64,000 nt of DNA from Polyangiaceae bacterium. Its GTDB lineage: Bacteria; Myxococcota_A; Polyangia; Polyangiales; Polyangiaceae. The stretch covers positions 341,861 to 405,860 of the forward strand of contig JACKEB010000016.1 in the NCBI GenBank assembly GCA_020633205.1. Direction: 5' to 3'. Positions 43,546-53,937 of the stretch are shown here, in pieces. A program made the position numbers and the translations under genes. The notes below the pieces were generated by a model that made no database searches, was not told the origin of the DNA, and was given only the letters and a program-made list of their open reading frames with translations. The number at the start of each line of letters is the position of its first letter. The stretch's first letter is position 1.

Positions 43546-44969
43546 GCAGTTCCTCCCCCTCCCGCCAGCCGGGCGCTCTCGAACGAGTGCTCGGGCTGAT
43601 CACCGAAGTTCGTCCAGGCGAGAGCGCCGGCGCGCTGCTCCTGACGCTGAACGTCTTCTTGCTGCTCGCCGCCTACTACGTGATGAAACCCGTGCGCGAG
43701 GGGCTGATCCTCGAACTCAAGGGTGGCGCGGAGCTCAAGAGCTGGATGAGCGCGGTGATGACCGTGCTGCTCGTGTTCCTGGTGCCCGCGTACAGCGCCT
43801 TCGCCAACAAGGTGAAGCGCAACCGCCTCGTGGTGTCGATCACGCTCTTCTTTGCCTCTCACCTGCTGCTGTTCTGGCTCGGGAGCAGTTCCGCGTGGAT
43901 TCGCGAGCGGATGGGCCTGGTGTTCTTCGTCTGGATCGGCATCTTCAACATGATGGCCGTCGCGCAGTTCTGGGCCTTCTCGAACGACCAGTACACGGAA
44001 GAGCAAGGCAAGCGCCTGTTCGCGCTGGTCGGTCTCGGCGCGTCCCTGGGTAGCGTCGCCGGGAGCAAGCTCTCCTCCAGCTTGCTTCCAGCGATCGGCT
44101 TGTATCCAAACCTGTTGGTCGCGGGCGGGATGCTCGCTGCCTGCGCCGGGCTCACCCAGCTAGCCTACGTAGCCAACAAGGAGACCCGGGAAGCAGCCGA
44201 AAGAGCCGAAGCAGCTTCCGCAGACTCCGGGTCCGGGGATGGGGGTGAGGGAGCGCCGAAAGGCGACGCGCGCGGCGGCTTCTCCTTGGTGCTCTCGAGT
44301 CGCTACCTCACGCTGATCGCGTTCTTTTCGTTGGCGTTCTCGATGGCCAACACCAACGGCGAGTACATGCTCGGGAGCCTGTTCAGCGCCTCGGCGAAGG
44401 CATTGGCCACAGCGGGTGAGATCCCCGCGGATCAGGTTGGTCGCCACATCGGCTCGATGTATGCCGACTTCTTCTTCTGGGTGAACCTGATTGGGGTCAC
44501 GCTGCAGGCCTTTGTGGTGTCGCGCTTGGTCAAGTATGGCGGCATCAAGGCAGCGCTGCTCGCGGTGCCGCTCATCGCACTGACCAGCGGCATCGCGATC
44601 GCGTTGTTCCCGGTGCTCGCGGTGGTGCGCATCGGCAAGACCGCGGAGAACTCCTCCGACTACTCGATCAACAATACCGCGCGGCAGCTGCTCTGGCTCC
44701 CGACGAGCGCGGACGTGAAGTACAAGGCCAAGCAGGCGGTCGACACCTTCTTCGTGCGCTCCGGCGACGTGTTGAGCGGCCTCTTGGTGTTCATCCTCGT
44801 CACCTGGCTTGCGGCGCCGCTCCGCACCTTCGCCATCTGCAACCTGGTGATGGTGGTGCTCTGGTTGGTGCTCGCGCTAGCTATCGTTCGCGAATCGAAG
44901 CGGATGCGCTCGGCGCGCACCTCGGATCCGGCAGCCGACGAAACAGCGGGCGAGCAAACCAGCGCCTAG
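43542..44969 (+). CDS. ATP/ADP-translocase (Tlc/NTT)-family transporter
   Basis: The 475-residue protein has about 11-12 hydrophobic helices and the early motif YYVMKPVREGLIL typical of Npt/Tlc nucleotide transporters, rather than a classical MFS pattern. A charged cytoplasmic loop (about 225-255, rich in Ala/Glu/Asp/Gly) divides the halves. Best-studied members exchange host ATP for ADP in intracellular bacteria; free-living relatives are common in Myxococcota, and the substrate here is unknown. Start ATG 43542 overlaps the hydrolase stop. Confidence 0.82.
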   Translation: MSSSSPSRQPGALERVLGLITEVRPGESAGALLLTLNVFLLLAAYYVMKPVREGLILELKGGAELKSWMSAVMTVLLVFLVPAYSAFANKVKRNRLVVSITLFFASHLLLFWLGSSSAWIRERMGLVFFVWIGIFNMMAVAQFWAFSNDQYTEEQGKRLFALVGLGASLGSVAGSKLSSSLLPAIGLYPNLLVAGGMLAACAGLTQLAYVANKETREAAERAEAASADSGSGDGGEGAPKGDARGGFSLVLSSRYLTLIAFFSLAFSMANTNGEYMLGSLFSASAKALATAGEIPADQVGRHIGSMYADFFFWVNLIGVTLQAFVVSRLVKYGGIKAALLAVPLIALTSGIAIALFPVLAVVRIGKTAENSSDYSINNTARQLLWLPTSADVKYKAKQAVDTFFVRSGDVLSGLLVFILVTWLAAPLRTFAICNLVMVVLWLVLALAIVRESKRMRSARTSDPAADETAGEQTSA

Positions 44970-45172
44970 CTCCGGGAACGGTGTAGGCACATGGCACCTC
45001 TCCCCCAATAAGCCCCTATCTTCGCCGACCTAGAGGCAGCTCGCCCCCGCGGACCGATCGGCAAACCAGAGACGCGCGAACCAGAGAGCCGGCGAACCCG
45101 TGAACACGAAACAAGTTCATGGTTTTGCGCTGCCCATCGACTTGCTCGCGAGCAACGTGTAACGATTGAGCG

Positions 45173-45814
45173 GTGAAAGATCCGGGTCGCACGCTGCAGT
45201 ACGGGGAACCCGCAAGCGCTCCAGGCGCAGACTCTCGCCCGATGAACAAGACGCCGGTGATGGATCCGCGGGAGATGGCTCCGGCGCCTCCGGCGCCTCC
45301 GTCCCCGGTTCCATTTCCCGCGGAGCACCGAATTTCCAACCCGGATATCTCACCGGTGTTGCCGCCACTGCCTCCAGGCGCGCCTGCGTGGATGCAGCGG
45401 GCCCGAGAGCTCTCAGGTTCCCTCGAGTACTGTATCCAGAGCGGCAGCCCACCGAGCCCACAGCTGCACGCTTGCATGGATCGGGCGTGGGAGTCTTGGT
45501 ACCCCGAGGGCGTCAGCTGGCGAGACATCCAGCGCACCATCAAGGTGATCCAGCGCGTGGACGAACAGCTCCGCGCCACGCCGCCCGAAGGCGAGTCTGC
45601 GCTGGTAGTCCTCGCGGAGGTCACGCGGCGCTCACTACCCAGCGCGATCCGGCGCATCGCTCCGCTCAGCACCGTCGTCAGCATGCTGCGTGAGCTTCAG
45701 CGCGAACGCATTCAGAGCCTCGCGCAACGCCAGGCGCTGGTGAAGCTGCTCGGCTGGCAGGACATGGTCGAGCGCTGGGCTCACCGCGTGATTCAGCTCG
45801 TCAATGAGGGTTGA
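45173..45814 (+). CDS. Hypothetical helical protein
   Basis: The 213-residue protein begins at GTG 45173; ATG 45242 would give a shorter form. A Pro-rich leader (about 25-70) precedes a helical domain with WYPEGVSWRDIQRTIKVIQ and a Leu/Arg-rich end. No signal peptide or membrane helix is clear. The family is unknown, and the position between unrelated genes gives little clue. Confidence 0.6.
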   Translation: MKDPGRTLQYGEPASAPGADSRPMNKTPVMDPREMAPAPPAPPSPVPFPAEHRISNPDISPVLPPLPPGAPAWMQRARELSGSLEYCIQSGSPPSPQLHACMDRAWESWYPEGVSWRDIQRTIKVIQRVDEQLRATPPEGESALVVLAEVTRRSLPSAIRRIAPLSTVVSMLRELQRERIQSLAQRQALVKLLGWQDMVERWAHRVIQLVNEG

Positions 45815-45853
45815 TTCGGGCGACCCAGCGCTTTTGTTGGGCGACTCGCTAGC

Positions 45854-46852
45854 TCAACGCACCTGAATCACGACCTTGCCGCGCGCTCGCCCCGTCTCGG
45901 CATAGCGGTGCGCTTCCACGATCTCCTCGAGGGGATACGTCCGATCGATGAGCGGCTTCACGCTGCCATCCTCGACCAGGTTCATGATGCGCCCGAGCAG
46001 CTCCCCGTCGCTCTTGCGCATCAGGTTTGCCGCACGCTTGCCCTTGAGCCGCGCGCGCAAGCTGAACCCAAGCATCTGTACCCCAGCGACCAGCACACCT
46101 AGATTCGGGCCATACTTTTCCGTTGCCGTGGGGATACCAGCCACGATCGAAGCCAGGGCGCCACCCTTCTTCAGGACCTTGAACGCGCGCTCCTTGTGCT
46201 CTCCACCAAGCGCATCGAGCACGATGTCGTAGTCGCGCAGCACCTCGTCGTATTCCTCTTTGGTGTAGTCGACGACCCGGGTGGCGCCGAGGGACTCGAC
46301 CAGCTCCACGTTGCGTGTGCTGCAGGTCGCCGCGACCTCCGCCGCTCCAAAGTGGCGAGCGAGCTGGATGGCGACGCTACCCACGCCCCCCGCCCCAGCT
46401 TGGACGAAGACCTTCTGCCCTGGCTCCAGGCGCCCGAAACCGAACAGAGCCTCCCAGGCGGTGAGCGCGACGAGCGGCAAGCTCGCGGCCTCTGCGTGGG
46501 TGATGCGCGCAGCCTTCTTCGCCACCATCGCCTCGTCGATCGCGACGTATTCCGCGTAGCAGCCCTGCCGTCGATGGGTCGGTGAACTCACGACCTCATC
46601 TCCCACGCGGAAACGTTTGACCTTGGCTCCCACCTCCACGACGACACCCGAAACGTCGAGTCCAAGCGTCCACGGCAGGCGATAGCGGATCACCCCGCGC
46701 TGGTAGCCCCCGCGGATCTTGAAATCGACGGGATTCACGCTGCTCGCGTGGACCTCGATCAACACGTCCCTGGGGCCGCACGTAGGCTCGGTCGTGTTTT
46801 CCACCTGGAGCACACTCGGGGGGCCGTACGTATGGATTCGCGCAGCAAGCAT
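45854..46852 (-). CDS. Zinc-type quinone oxidoreductase/alcohol dehydrogenase-like
   Basis: This medium-chain reductase, QOR-type, has an N-terminal GroES-like domain and the nucleotide motif QAGAGGVGSVAIQLARHFGA (AGGVGS Rossmann loop). The catalytic zinc Cys/His set of classical ADHs is absent, as in quinone oxidoreductases. It has 332 residues and is probably NADPH-dependent. It is convergent with the preceding gene. It probably handles electrophile or quinone stress, without a clear operon partner. Confidence 0.9.
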   Translation of the reverse strand: MLAARIHTYGPPSVLQVENTTEPTCGPRDVLIEVHASSVNPVDFKIRGGYQRGVIRYRLPWTLGLDVSGVVVEVGAKVKRFRVGDEVVSSPTHRRQGCYAEYVAIDEAMVAKKAARITHAEAASLPLVALTAWEALFGFGRLEPGQKVFVQAGAGGVGSVAIQLARHFGAAEVAATCSTRNVELVESLGATRVVDYTKEEYDEVLRDYDIVLDALGGEHKERAFKVLKKGGALASIVAGIPTATEKYGPNLGVLVAGVQMLGFSLRARLKGKRAANLMRKSDGELLGRIMNLVEDGSVKPLIDRTYPLEEIVEAHRYAETGRARGKVVIQVR

Positions 46853-46965
46853 GGTGGCGCGATATCAGGCGACCATGGCAGGTTGTCAACCTTGGGTTTT
46901 CCGCACGCTGTGCGGCGATTGGGGGTTGCCTTCAGCAGCCTCGGGTCACAGGCCAAGATTGCTGT

Positions 46966-47952
46966 ATGGGATTACGAGACCACAAATCATCACTGCGCCC
47001 TGCTACCACGCGCCGCTTTCTCGCGGGCCCGTGTGTGAGGGCGCTTGCGGTCCTGCTCAGCGCGAGCGCCACGGTCGGCGCCCAGCAGCTCGAGGAAGAA
47101 CCAGACACCGCCACTCGCGGGCTCCTCCTGGACCTCGAGCGCATCCTCGACTCCCAGGAAGGAAGCGGCTGGTTCCTCGACCAGCACGAGCTCGATGAGG
47201 CGTACCCGACGTTGCTCGAGAGCGTCTGCCGTGCCCCGACCAGCGCGCGCCAGGCGGCGCTGCGCGAGGTGGAGCGACGAGCGAAGCGTGCGGGGGATCC
47301 GCGCGCGAAGTTCGAGCGGCAGCATGAGCTCGACAGCGAAACGGAGGCGGCGCTGCACGCGACGCGACGGCTGCAGCTGCTCCAGGCGGCGCTCGACGGC
47401 GCCGAGGCGGACTGCCCGTTTTGGGTCGAGCCCGACGCCGAGTTCACGGGGCGCCAAACGGACAATGGCGGCTGGACGCTGAACCTGGAGACTGGTGGAG
47501 TGCTACAAGTGCGCCAAACGGAAGGCAGCTGGACCTATGGCGGTGGCGGCGCCGGACGCATCTTGGCTGGCAAGAACTTCGACGGTCCGCTGACGCTACT
47601 GTTTGGCGGTGAGTTTGGCGGCGGTGCGATGCTCAAGCCGAAGACGACCCCCTCTGAGTTCGTGCTCAATTATTTCCCCGCGGTACCCGTTGTGTTCCGT
47701 GTCCGCAGCGGCAGCTGGCACTACGAACTGGAGACGGCAGCCGTCAGCCTCTTCCAGGCGGACAACACCAACTTCAGCTTCGGAGGTCGCATTGGGGCCG
47801 GCATTGGACTCTGGGCTCTGCGCACTCGAAACGTCTTGCCCTGGGCAGGCTTCGCCGTCGCGTACGAGTTTTATCCCGAGGGCGGCAGCCGAGAGCGAGC
47901 GCACTTCTTCCGCGGCGGCCTGCGCGTGGGATTCAGCTTCGACGGTCAGTGA
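46966..47952 (+). CDS. Predicted outer-membrane barrel protein
   Basis: Signal sequence ALAVLLSASATVGAQ, with the mature start after AQ, is followed by a charged helical domain (about 40-130). The C-terminal ~170 residues are glycine-rich, alternating strands ending in FSFDGQ, which suggests a small beta-barrel. It has no clear family. It ends overlapping the stop of the converging lipoprotein gene by seven bases. Confidence 0.65.
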   Translation: MGLRDHKSSLRPATTRRFLAGPCVRALAVLLSASATVGAQQLEEEPDTATRGLLLDLERILDSQEGSGWFLDQHELDEAYPTLLESVCRAPTSARQAALREVERRAKRAGDPRAKFERQHELDSETEAALHATRRLQLLQAALDGAEADCPFWVEPDAEFTGRQTDNGGWTLNLETGGVLQVRQTEGSWTYGGGGAGRILAGKNFDGPLTLLFGGEFGGGAMLKPKTTPSEFVLNYFPAVPVVFRVRSGSWHYELETAAVSLFQADNTNFSFGGRIGAGIGLWALRTRNVLPWAGFAVAYEFYPEGGSRERAHFFRGGLRVGFSFDGQ

Positions 47953-49487
47953 GCAGCAGAGGCAGGTGGCTTCGCGATGGCCTCCGCGGTCTGCTTGGCC
48001 GCGTCGGCTCGTTCCTTGGCGCGAGTAGCAGCTTCACCCTTTAGGCGCTTCTCGGCCGCCGCATAGCGCTTCGCCAAGTCTTGCCAGTAGCTTGCCTCCG
48101 CAACCTGCGGCGCAGTGAGCTCGAGCAGAAAGGCTGCATTGAAGGCCGCCATTGCGGCGACCTCTCCCTGGCCTCTCGCCAGGGTGTCGAGCGCCTTGAC
48201 GTTTGGCTTCCAGTCACCGAAGCCTCCAAGCATCATCTTCGCGGCGTCATCCGGCGCTCCGACCATCGCCTCACCCAGAGCACTCAAGAGCTTCGCGCGA
48301 GCGCCGTAGGTCTTGTCCTTCGCAATGCCTTGGGCGACTTTGCCGGCGCGCTCGAAGTCAGCGCGCGTGAAGTAGCGCTGGCTCAAGTGGGCCAGACCGA
48401 GCGCGTAAATGTAGGTCTTTTCCGCCGGGAGCGGCTTTGCGCCGGGCGCTTCGATGCTCTGTTGCAACGTCGTGGGCAATCCACGCTCGTACACTCGGTC
48501 AAGCTCCTCCTTGAGCTTTTCCGCTGGGATCAACTTCCCGGCATAGTACGTCGGCATGGCACCGAGCCCTGCGACTTGGTCTGCGCCCTCGATTGCGGGC
48601 AACATCAGTTGCTCTAGGCGATCGATACGTCGCCCGTTGTAGAGCAACGAGAGCAAACGGTGGGCGCTACTGAGCCGGGCGTCTGCAATCGCGCCCACTT
48701 CGTGAAAGCGCCGCAGCCCCACCAGAGCCGCGTCTCGACCACGCGTCTTGCGTGGCTCGAGTGCTTGATCCAGCGCCGCGAAGTAGACTTCCTCCACGTC
48801 GCGGTCGCCCGCCATTTCCTCAGGGAGCCGAGTCTTTCGCATGAGCTCGACCATGCGCAAGTCAGCGAGTCCGGCTTGGATGGCCACCACGCCCATCGCG
48901 TAGCCGTGTAGCCCGGCTCCTTGCTTCGAGAGGCTGTCGATGGCCTTTGCCTGAGCAACCATCCACGGGGCGAGCCTCGAGCTCAAGAAGTCCAAAAATC
49001 GCGCCTTGTCGTACGGCGGCTCCAGACTCGGAGGCTCACCAGCCAGCCGGGCCAGGCGGGCGGCGACGCCGAGGCCGGTCAGCACCTCGCGCACCTCACC
49101 ACTCGGCGCCGGAGCCCCCTCTGCGGGCTCGACCAGGACGTCCGCGCACTCGATCGGCGAGAGCTCCGCGACCAGCGCGCGCATCAACCCTGCTTCCACG
49201 CCCGGACAGCGCTCCCAGGCCAGCAGCTTGGTCGGAGAGGACAGACGCCCCTCGATTGCGCTGGCTATTTCCGCGGGGCATTCCTCGGCAGCCACCGGCT
49301 GCGCAAGCTGCCGACACTCGGCGCTCGGCTCGGGGATGATGTCTTCCGGCGTGGCCATCACCGGAGGCTCCGTGGGCGGCGCCACATTGGGCGCAGGTGT
49401 GGGCGCCGGAGACTCTGGAGGCGGCGGTGGAGCGCCGGCGCAAGCTGTAACGAGGCCGAGGAGTGCGACCGGGAGCAGCGACTTCAT
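47946..49487 (-). CDS. Large helical lipoprotein
   Basis: ATG 49487 gives the signal peptide MKSLLPVALLGLVTACAG with a good lipobox. A Pro-rich stretch follows (about 20-45). The rest of the 513 residues are mostly helix with repeated Leu/Ala spacing that would suit TPR-like solenoids. Cys pairs occur near 60-75. No motif is definitive. The upstream Ser/Thr kinase, starting 58 bp past it on the same strand, may be co-transcribed. Confidence 0.7.
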   Translation of the reverse strand: MKSLLPVALLGLVTACAGAPPPPPESPAPTPAPNVAPPTEPPVMATPEDIIPEPSAECRQLAQPVAAEECPAEIASAIEGRLSSPTKLLAWERCPGVEAGLMRALVAELSPIECADVLVEPAEGAPAPSGEVREVLTGLGVAARLARLAGEPPSLEPPYDKARFLDFLSSRLAPWMVAQAKAIDSLSKQGAGLHGYAMGVVAIQAGLADLRMVELMRKTRLPEEMAGDRDVEEVYFAALDQALEPRKTRGRDAALVGLRRFHEVGAIADARLSSAHRLLSLLYNGRRIDRLEQLMLPAIEGADQVAGLGAMPTYYAGKLIPAEKLKEELDRVYERGLPTTLQQSIEAPGAKPLPAEKTYIYALGLAHLSQRYFTRADFERAGKVAQGIAKDKTYGARAKLLSALGEAMVGAPDDAAKMMLGGFGDWKPNVKALDTLARGQGEVAAMAAFNAAFLLELTAPQVAEASYWQDLAKRYAAAEKRLKGEAATRAKERADAAKQTAEAIAKPPASAAH

Positions 49488-49545
49488 GGCCGCGAGCCTA
49501 CACCAGACTGAGAGCGCTTGGGTTCTTCGACTCGGGGGCTGCGCC

Positions 49546-51003
49546 TCAGGCTGCTGGCGCCCCTCGAGAGAAGCGTACAGCGCCGCGCTCACACAGCTCC
49601 GCGAGCAGGCACAGCGCGCGTTCGCGCGGCAATCCCGACACATCTACGGCTTCTTCGGGGGTCATCCCCGGCTCGAGCCTCGAGAGCAGATAGGCGTGCT
49701 CGACGTTCTCCGCGTGGAGCAGCGGCGCGCTGTACTCGATGCGCCCCGTCAGGCCGTAGCAAGCGCGCGTCAGCTCTGGAAGGAAGGTGGTTAGCCCCCC
49801 AAGCCAGCGCCGTAGCTCGGGCGACAGCGCGGCCTCCGGCTCACCGCCTCCCTTCAGTAGATCCTCGAGGAGATGCAGGCTCGCCAACATGCGATCCCGG
49901 TCACCGAACACCGGCGGAGGACAGGGTTCGGTGCGTGCGACGCCGCTGGGAGGCGGAGAGCTATCCCTGACCGAAGCGCGAACCATCGGCCCGGAGTAGC
50001 GCGGAACAACCGGGATCGAGACCCGGCCCGACGCCGGCAGCGAGGAGGGGGTCACGCACGGCGTGGGCAGCTCGCGCCGCACGTCCGGGGTCATCACTCG
50101 GATCCGCGCGTGACTCGAGCGCTCGTCCTCGTCGAACGCCGCTTCGCAGGCTTCGACCGTCTCACGAAGCACGGTCGCAAACTCCAGCACGCTCCCAAAG
50201 CGCCCCTTGGGGTTCTTGCTCAACGCACGCTGGATCACGTCGTTTACTTCCACGGGGATCCAAGGCGCAAACGCCGTCAGGTCTGGGGCTGGTTCGTGCA
50301 CCACGCGATACAAGATCTGCATCGGGTCATCCGCGTCGAAAGGCACGTGTCCAGACAGCATCTCGAACGCCAGCACCCCGAGTGCAAACTGATCTGCCGC
50401 TGCGTCCACCCCAGAGCGCCCCTGCGCTTGCTCGGGTGACATGTAGTCGGGAGTTCCCAGCACCACCTGTTGGCGCGTGAGCGGGCGTCCCTTCACCTTG
50501 CAGATCCCGAAGTCGAGCACCTTCACTCGCTGCTCCAAGCCGTCAACCAGCATGATGTTGTCGGGCTTGAGATCTCGGTGCACCACGCCTGCGCGATGCG
50601 CGGCGTGCAGACCCTGGGCGATCTGCGTCACCAGCCGAACGACTTCATCGGCAGCGAGCGCGCCCCGACGGTGCAGGAAGTCCCCGAGGCTCTCGCCCTC
50701 CAACAACTCGAGCACCAGATACGCATCGCCGCCGACCTCGAATGAAGCGTCGAGCAAACGCACGACGCCAGGGTGGCGCACGCGCTCAAGGGCGTGTGCT
50801 TCGAGCTCGAACCGCGCGACGACCTCGGGGCTGGCGGCAAACTCACGGGCGAGGAGCTTGATGGCTACCGGAGCCTGCGAACGCAGGTCGATGCCCTCGA
50901 ACAGCACGCCCATCCCCCCGCTGTTGATGCGCGACTTCACCTGGTAGCGGCCGCCAAGAATGCGGCCTACGAGGTCGTTGGAGTCTGCACGGTGAGCGGT
51001 CAT
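49546..51003 (-). CDS. Ser/Thr protein kinase (bacterial PknB-type)
   Basis: Kinase motifs: Gly loop INSGGMG, Lys in VAIKLLA, HRDLKPDNIML (catalytic Asp), DFGICKV (DFG) and APE-like SPEQAQG. The start ATG 51003 is preferred over an upstream frame. The C-terminal ~200 residues carry a Pro-rich linker and a helical region that is not a PASTA domain. No transmembrane helix is obvious, so it is a soluble eukaryotic-like kinase, one of several in this window. Confidence 0.92.
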   Translation of the reverse strand: MTAHRADSNDLVGRILGGRYQVKSRINSGGMGVLFEGIDLRSQAPVAIKLLAREFAASPEVVARFELEAHALERVRHPGVVRLLDASFEVGGDAYLVLELLEGESLGDFLHRRGALAADEVVRLVTQIAQGLHAAHRAGVVHRDLKPDNIMLVDGLEQRVKVLDFGICKVKGRPLTRQQVVLGTPDYMSPEQAQGRSGVDAAADQFALGVLAFEMLSGHVPFDADDPMQILYRVVHEPAPDLTAFAPWIPVEVNDVIQRALSKNPKGRFGSVLEFATVLRETVEACEAAFDEDERSSHARIRVMTPDVRRELPTPCVTPSSLPASGRVSIPVVPRYSGPMVRASVRDSSPPPSGVARTEPCPPPVFGDRDRMLASLHLLEDLLKGGGEPEAALSPELRRWLGGLTTFLPELTRACYGLTGRIEYSAPLLHAENVEHAYLLSRLEPGMTPEEAVDVSGLPRERALCLLAELCERGAVRFSRGAPAA

Positions 51004-51360
51004 CGTCTTCCCGCAAAGCAAGGCGCGGGCCACATGCCGTGGCGCTTGTGATACGGCCAGTTCGGCCACTTGAAGGGCGCTAGGTGGGTCGCGGCGGCGC
51101 CACCGCCTTGACGTCTAGCGTCACGCGCTTGCGCCACGCGGCCTGCGACTGCGGTGTCACCGGGCGAGCGGCCTACAAAGCGTTGCCCAACCCGCAAGGC
51201 GCTGAGTACGCTGCGAACGCAGCCAGCCAGCTGGCGCCCCCTCCCGCCCCTCGAGCCGAACGTTGCTTCCAGACGACCCCGCTCTTCAAAGAGCTGAGCC
51301 GCCCGCTTTCGATCCGACCAGTCCTCACCACGGCGACCAACTGCGCCCGGGGGTGTTCGC
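51004..51360. other. Divergent intergenic region
   Basis: This 357-bp gap lies between the divergent kinase and histidine-kinase starts. Two-way promoters are expected. I see no strong hairpin, repeat or RNA gene in it. Confidence 0.5.
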
Positions 51361-53937
51361 ATGATCGTGCTCGTCTTGAAGCCGCAGCGACTCTCGGACG
51401 AGCTGAAACAAACGCTCGAAGGCGCTGGCTTCGAGCTCTCTACGACCAGTGGAGCTCCCGACGTCGTGCTCTTCGACCGCTCGCACGATCTCCCAGGACT
51501 TCGGGGACGCTTCCCAGAGGCTTGGCTCGTGGAGTTGGGCGACGTCGACGCGCCCGCGCTCTTGGACGCGGACGACACGTGGCTACCTCAGGATCGCGAG
51601 CTCGGTCGTCGAGTTCGCGTCGCGGTGCAACGCACCCAGCTCAAGCAGGAGGCCCAGCTCTACCGTGAGATGGTCGAGACGTCTCCCGCCGGATTTTTCC
51701 GCACGGAACATAGCCGACTCACCTTCGTCAACGAGTCCTTCTGGCGCATGCTCGAGTACGAAGACTCGAGCACGCTCCTCGGCCAAGACGTCGTAGCGCA
51801 GTACGCCGACCCAGGGGACTGGCAAGGCCTGATCGACACGCTCAAGGATCAGAGACGGGTGAAGGCCTTCGAGATCACCGCGGTGACCAGCGCAGGCAGA
51901 CATCGCCGCCTTCTGTTGTCGGCCAATCGCGCCGGCGACACGGTGGTCGGGTCGCTCGTAGACGTGACCCAGGTGAAGCGAGTCGAGGCCGATCTCAGGG
52001 CGAGTGAAGAACTGATTGAGCGCCTGCTCGACGGGGTTCCGGGTGGGGTCGTGTTCGTCGGCCTGGATGGGAGCGTGGGCATGGGGAACGCAGAGGCTCA
52101 ACGCATCCTGGGCCTCTCCTATGACGAGCTCACCCAGCGCTACGTAACCGACTTCAGCACTGTCACGCTCCGCGAAGACGGCAGCCCACTCCCCGCTGAA
52201 GAGTACCCGGTCAGTCAGGCGTTGCTGACCGGACGAGAACAGCCTCCGATGGTGATTGGAGTTCGCACACCCGACGGTGAACTCAGCTGGGCGGTGTTCA
52301 AGGCGGTCCCCGTCCGCGATCCAGAAACCGGCGAGCACACCGGAGCGTTGGTGACCATCCTGGACATTACCGCAAGGAAACGTGCGGAGGAGAACGTCCA
52401 GCGCAGCGAAAATCGCTACCGCGAGCTGGTCGAGCGCTCCCCTGACCCGATCTCGATCGTGGTTAAGGGCAAGATTGCTTTCGCCAATCGCACCGCGCTT
52501 GGGCTCGTTCGAGCGAACGCTGCGAGCGACGTGATCGGTCGTTCGGTCTTCGACTTCTTCGACCCGGCGCGGCGCGAGGCTCTGAACCATCGCAGCCTGG
52601 AAATCCTGGATGGAGCGAGCCTGGCGCCGTTCGAAGAGCGGCTACTTCGCCTCGATGGAACTGACGGTTGGGTGGAGCTGTCAGCTACGGCGGTCACGTT
52701 CGAAGGTGAACGAGCCTTGTTCGTCTCGTCTCGAGACATCACGGCGCGCCGAGATGCCGAGAACCGTCTGCGTCGGTACGAGGCGCAGATGCAGCACACA
52801 CAGAAGCTCGAGTCTCTGGGCATTCTCGCGGGAGGCATCGCGCACGACTTCAACAACCTCCTGGTAGCGATCGTGGGCAACGCCGACCTCGCGCGGCTGC
52901 GCCTGGGGAACACCTCTCCCGCGCTGGAGTGCCTCGATCGCATCCAGGCGGCGGCCCAGCGCGCAACCGATCTCACGAACCAGATGTTGGCCTACTCGGG
53001 CAAGAGCCGCTTCGTCGTCACGGAGGTCGACCTAAGCCAGCTGGTGGCAGAGATGAGCGAGCTTCTCGGCAGCGTGATCTCCAAGCGAGCGACCCTACAC
53101 CGCGATCTCGCGGAGGGACTGCCAGCGGTCGAGGCCGACCCCACTCAGCTGGGACAGGTCGTGATGAACCTCATCACGAATGCGTCTGATGCACTGGAGG
53201 GTAGCGAGGGCGACGTCTTCGTGTCGACGCGACTCGTGGACGTGGACCGCGGATTCCTGCAGCAGACCTATCTCGACGAAGGCCTGCCGGAGGGGCGATA
53301 CGTCTGCCTCGAAGTTCGCGACACTGGCTGCGGGATGGACGAAACGACCCGCTCGAAAATCTTCGATCCATTCTTCACGACCAAGGCGACGGGGCGCGGC
53401 TTGGGCCTCGCGGCAACGCTCGGCATCGTCCGTGGGCACCGCGGCGCGATGCGCATCGACACCGAGATCGGCTCAGGCACCCTGTTTCGCATCTATTTTC
53501 CCTGCAGCAATGCACCCTCGAGTCGCGCGCCAAGCTACGCCACGAGCATCCCGCCCAAGGCCATGGCCGGCGCGGGGATCTTGGTAGTCGACGATGAAGC
53601 ACCGTTGCTCGAGGTGCTGCGCGAACAGCTGGCCGGCATGGGATTCCGCGTGCTGACCGCTGAAAGCCAGCAGCAAACCTTGGAGCTTCTCGCTAGAACG
53701 GAGTCGATGGTCGATGTAGCCCTGGTCGACGTAAGTCTGGCGAGTGGAGGCGAAGGCCGGCTCTTGCGGCAACTGATCGACATCGCTCCGCGCCTACCCA
53801 TCGTGCTGACCAGTGGCTACACCGAACACGAGATGCGCGAGCGCGTCGGGGGCCCGTTGGACCAAGTCGTGGGTTACCTGCAAAAGCCGTACACCCACGC
53901 GACCCTCAAGCGCGCCTTGGGTCGAGCGCTGCGCTGA
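51361..53937 (+). CDS. Hybrid multi-PAS histidine kinase with receiver
   Basis: The protein opens with an atypical receiver-like region (about 1-100) without a clear phosphoacceptor. Three PAS modules follow (about 105-215, 220-350 and 360-475). The kinase core has AGGIAHDFNNLL (phosphoacceptor His) and an HATPase with NLITNASDAL and GRGLGLA. The C-terminal receiver (about 740-858) has VVDDEAP, the acceptor Asp in ALVDVSLA, and LTSGYT. It senses an unknown cytoplasmic signal. The 858-residue length is typical of such myxobacterial hybrid kinases. Confidence 0.93.
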   Translation: MIVLVLKPQRLSDELKQTLEGAGFELSTTSGAPDVVLFDRSHDLPGLRGRFPEAWLVELGDVDAPALLDADDTWLPQDRELGRRVRVAVQRTQLKQEAQLYREMVETSPAGFFRTEHSRLTFVNESFWRMLEYEDSSTLLGQDVVAQYADPGDWQGLIDTLKDQRRVKAFEITAVTSAGRHRRLLLSANRAGDTVVGSLVDVTQVKRVEADLRASEELIERLLDGVPGGVVFVGLDGSVGMGNAEAQRILGLSYDELTQRYVTDFSTVTLREDGSPLPAEEYPVSQALLTGREQPPMVIGVRTPDGELSWAVFKAVPVRDPETGEHTGALVTILDITARKRAEENVQRSENRYRELVERSPDPISIVVKGKIAFANRTALGLVRANAASDVIGRSVFDFFDPARREALNHRSLEILDGASLAPFEERLLRLDGTDGWVELSATAVTFEGERALFVSSRDITARRDAENRLRRYEAQMQHTQKLESLGILAGGIAHDFNNLLVAIVGNADLARLRLGNTSPALECLDRIQAAAQRATDLTNQMLAYSGKSRFVVTEVDLSQLVAEMSELLGSVISKRATLHRDLAEGLPAVEADPTQLGQVVMNLITNASDALEGSEGDVFVSTRLVDVDRGFLQQTYLDEGLPEGRYVCLEVRDTGCGMDETTRSKIFDPFFTTKATGRGLGLAATLGIVRGHRGAMRIDTEIGSGTLFRIYFPCSNAPSSRAPSYATSIPPKAMAGAGILVVDDEAPLLEVLREQLAGMGFRVLTAESQQQTLELLARTESMVDVALVDVSLASGGEGRLLRQLIDIAPRLPIVLTSGYTEHEMRERVGGPLDQVVGYLQKPYTHATLKRALGRALR

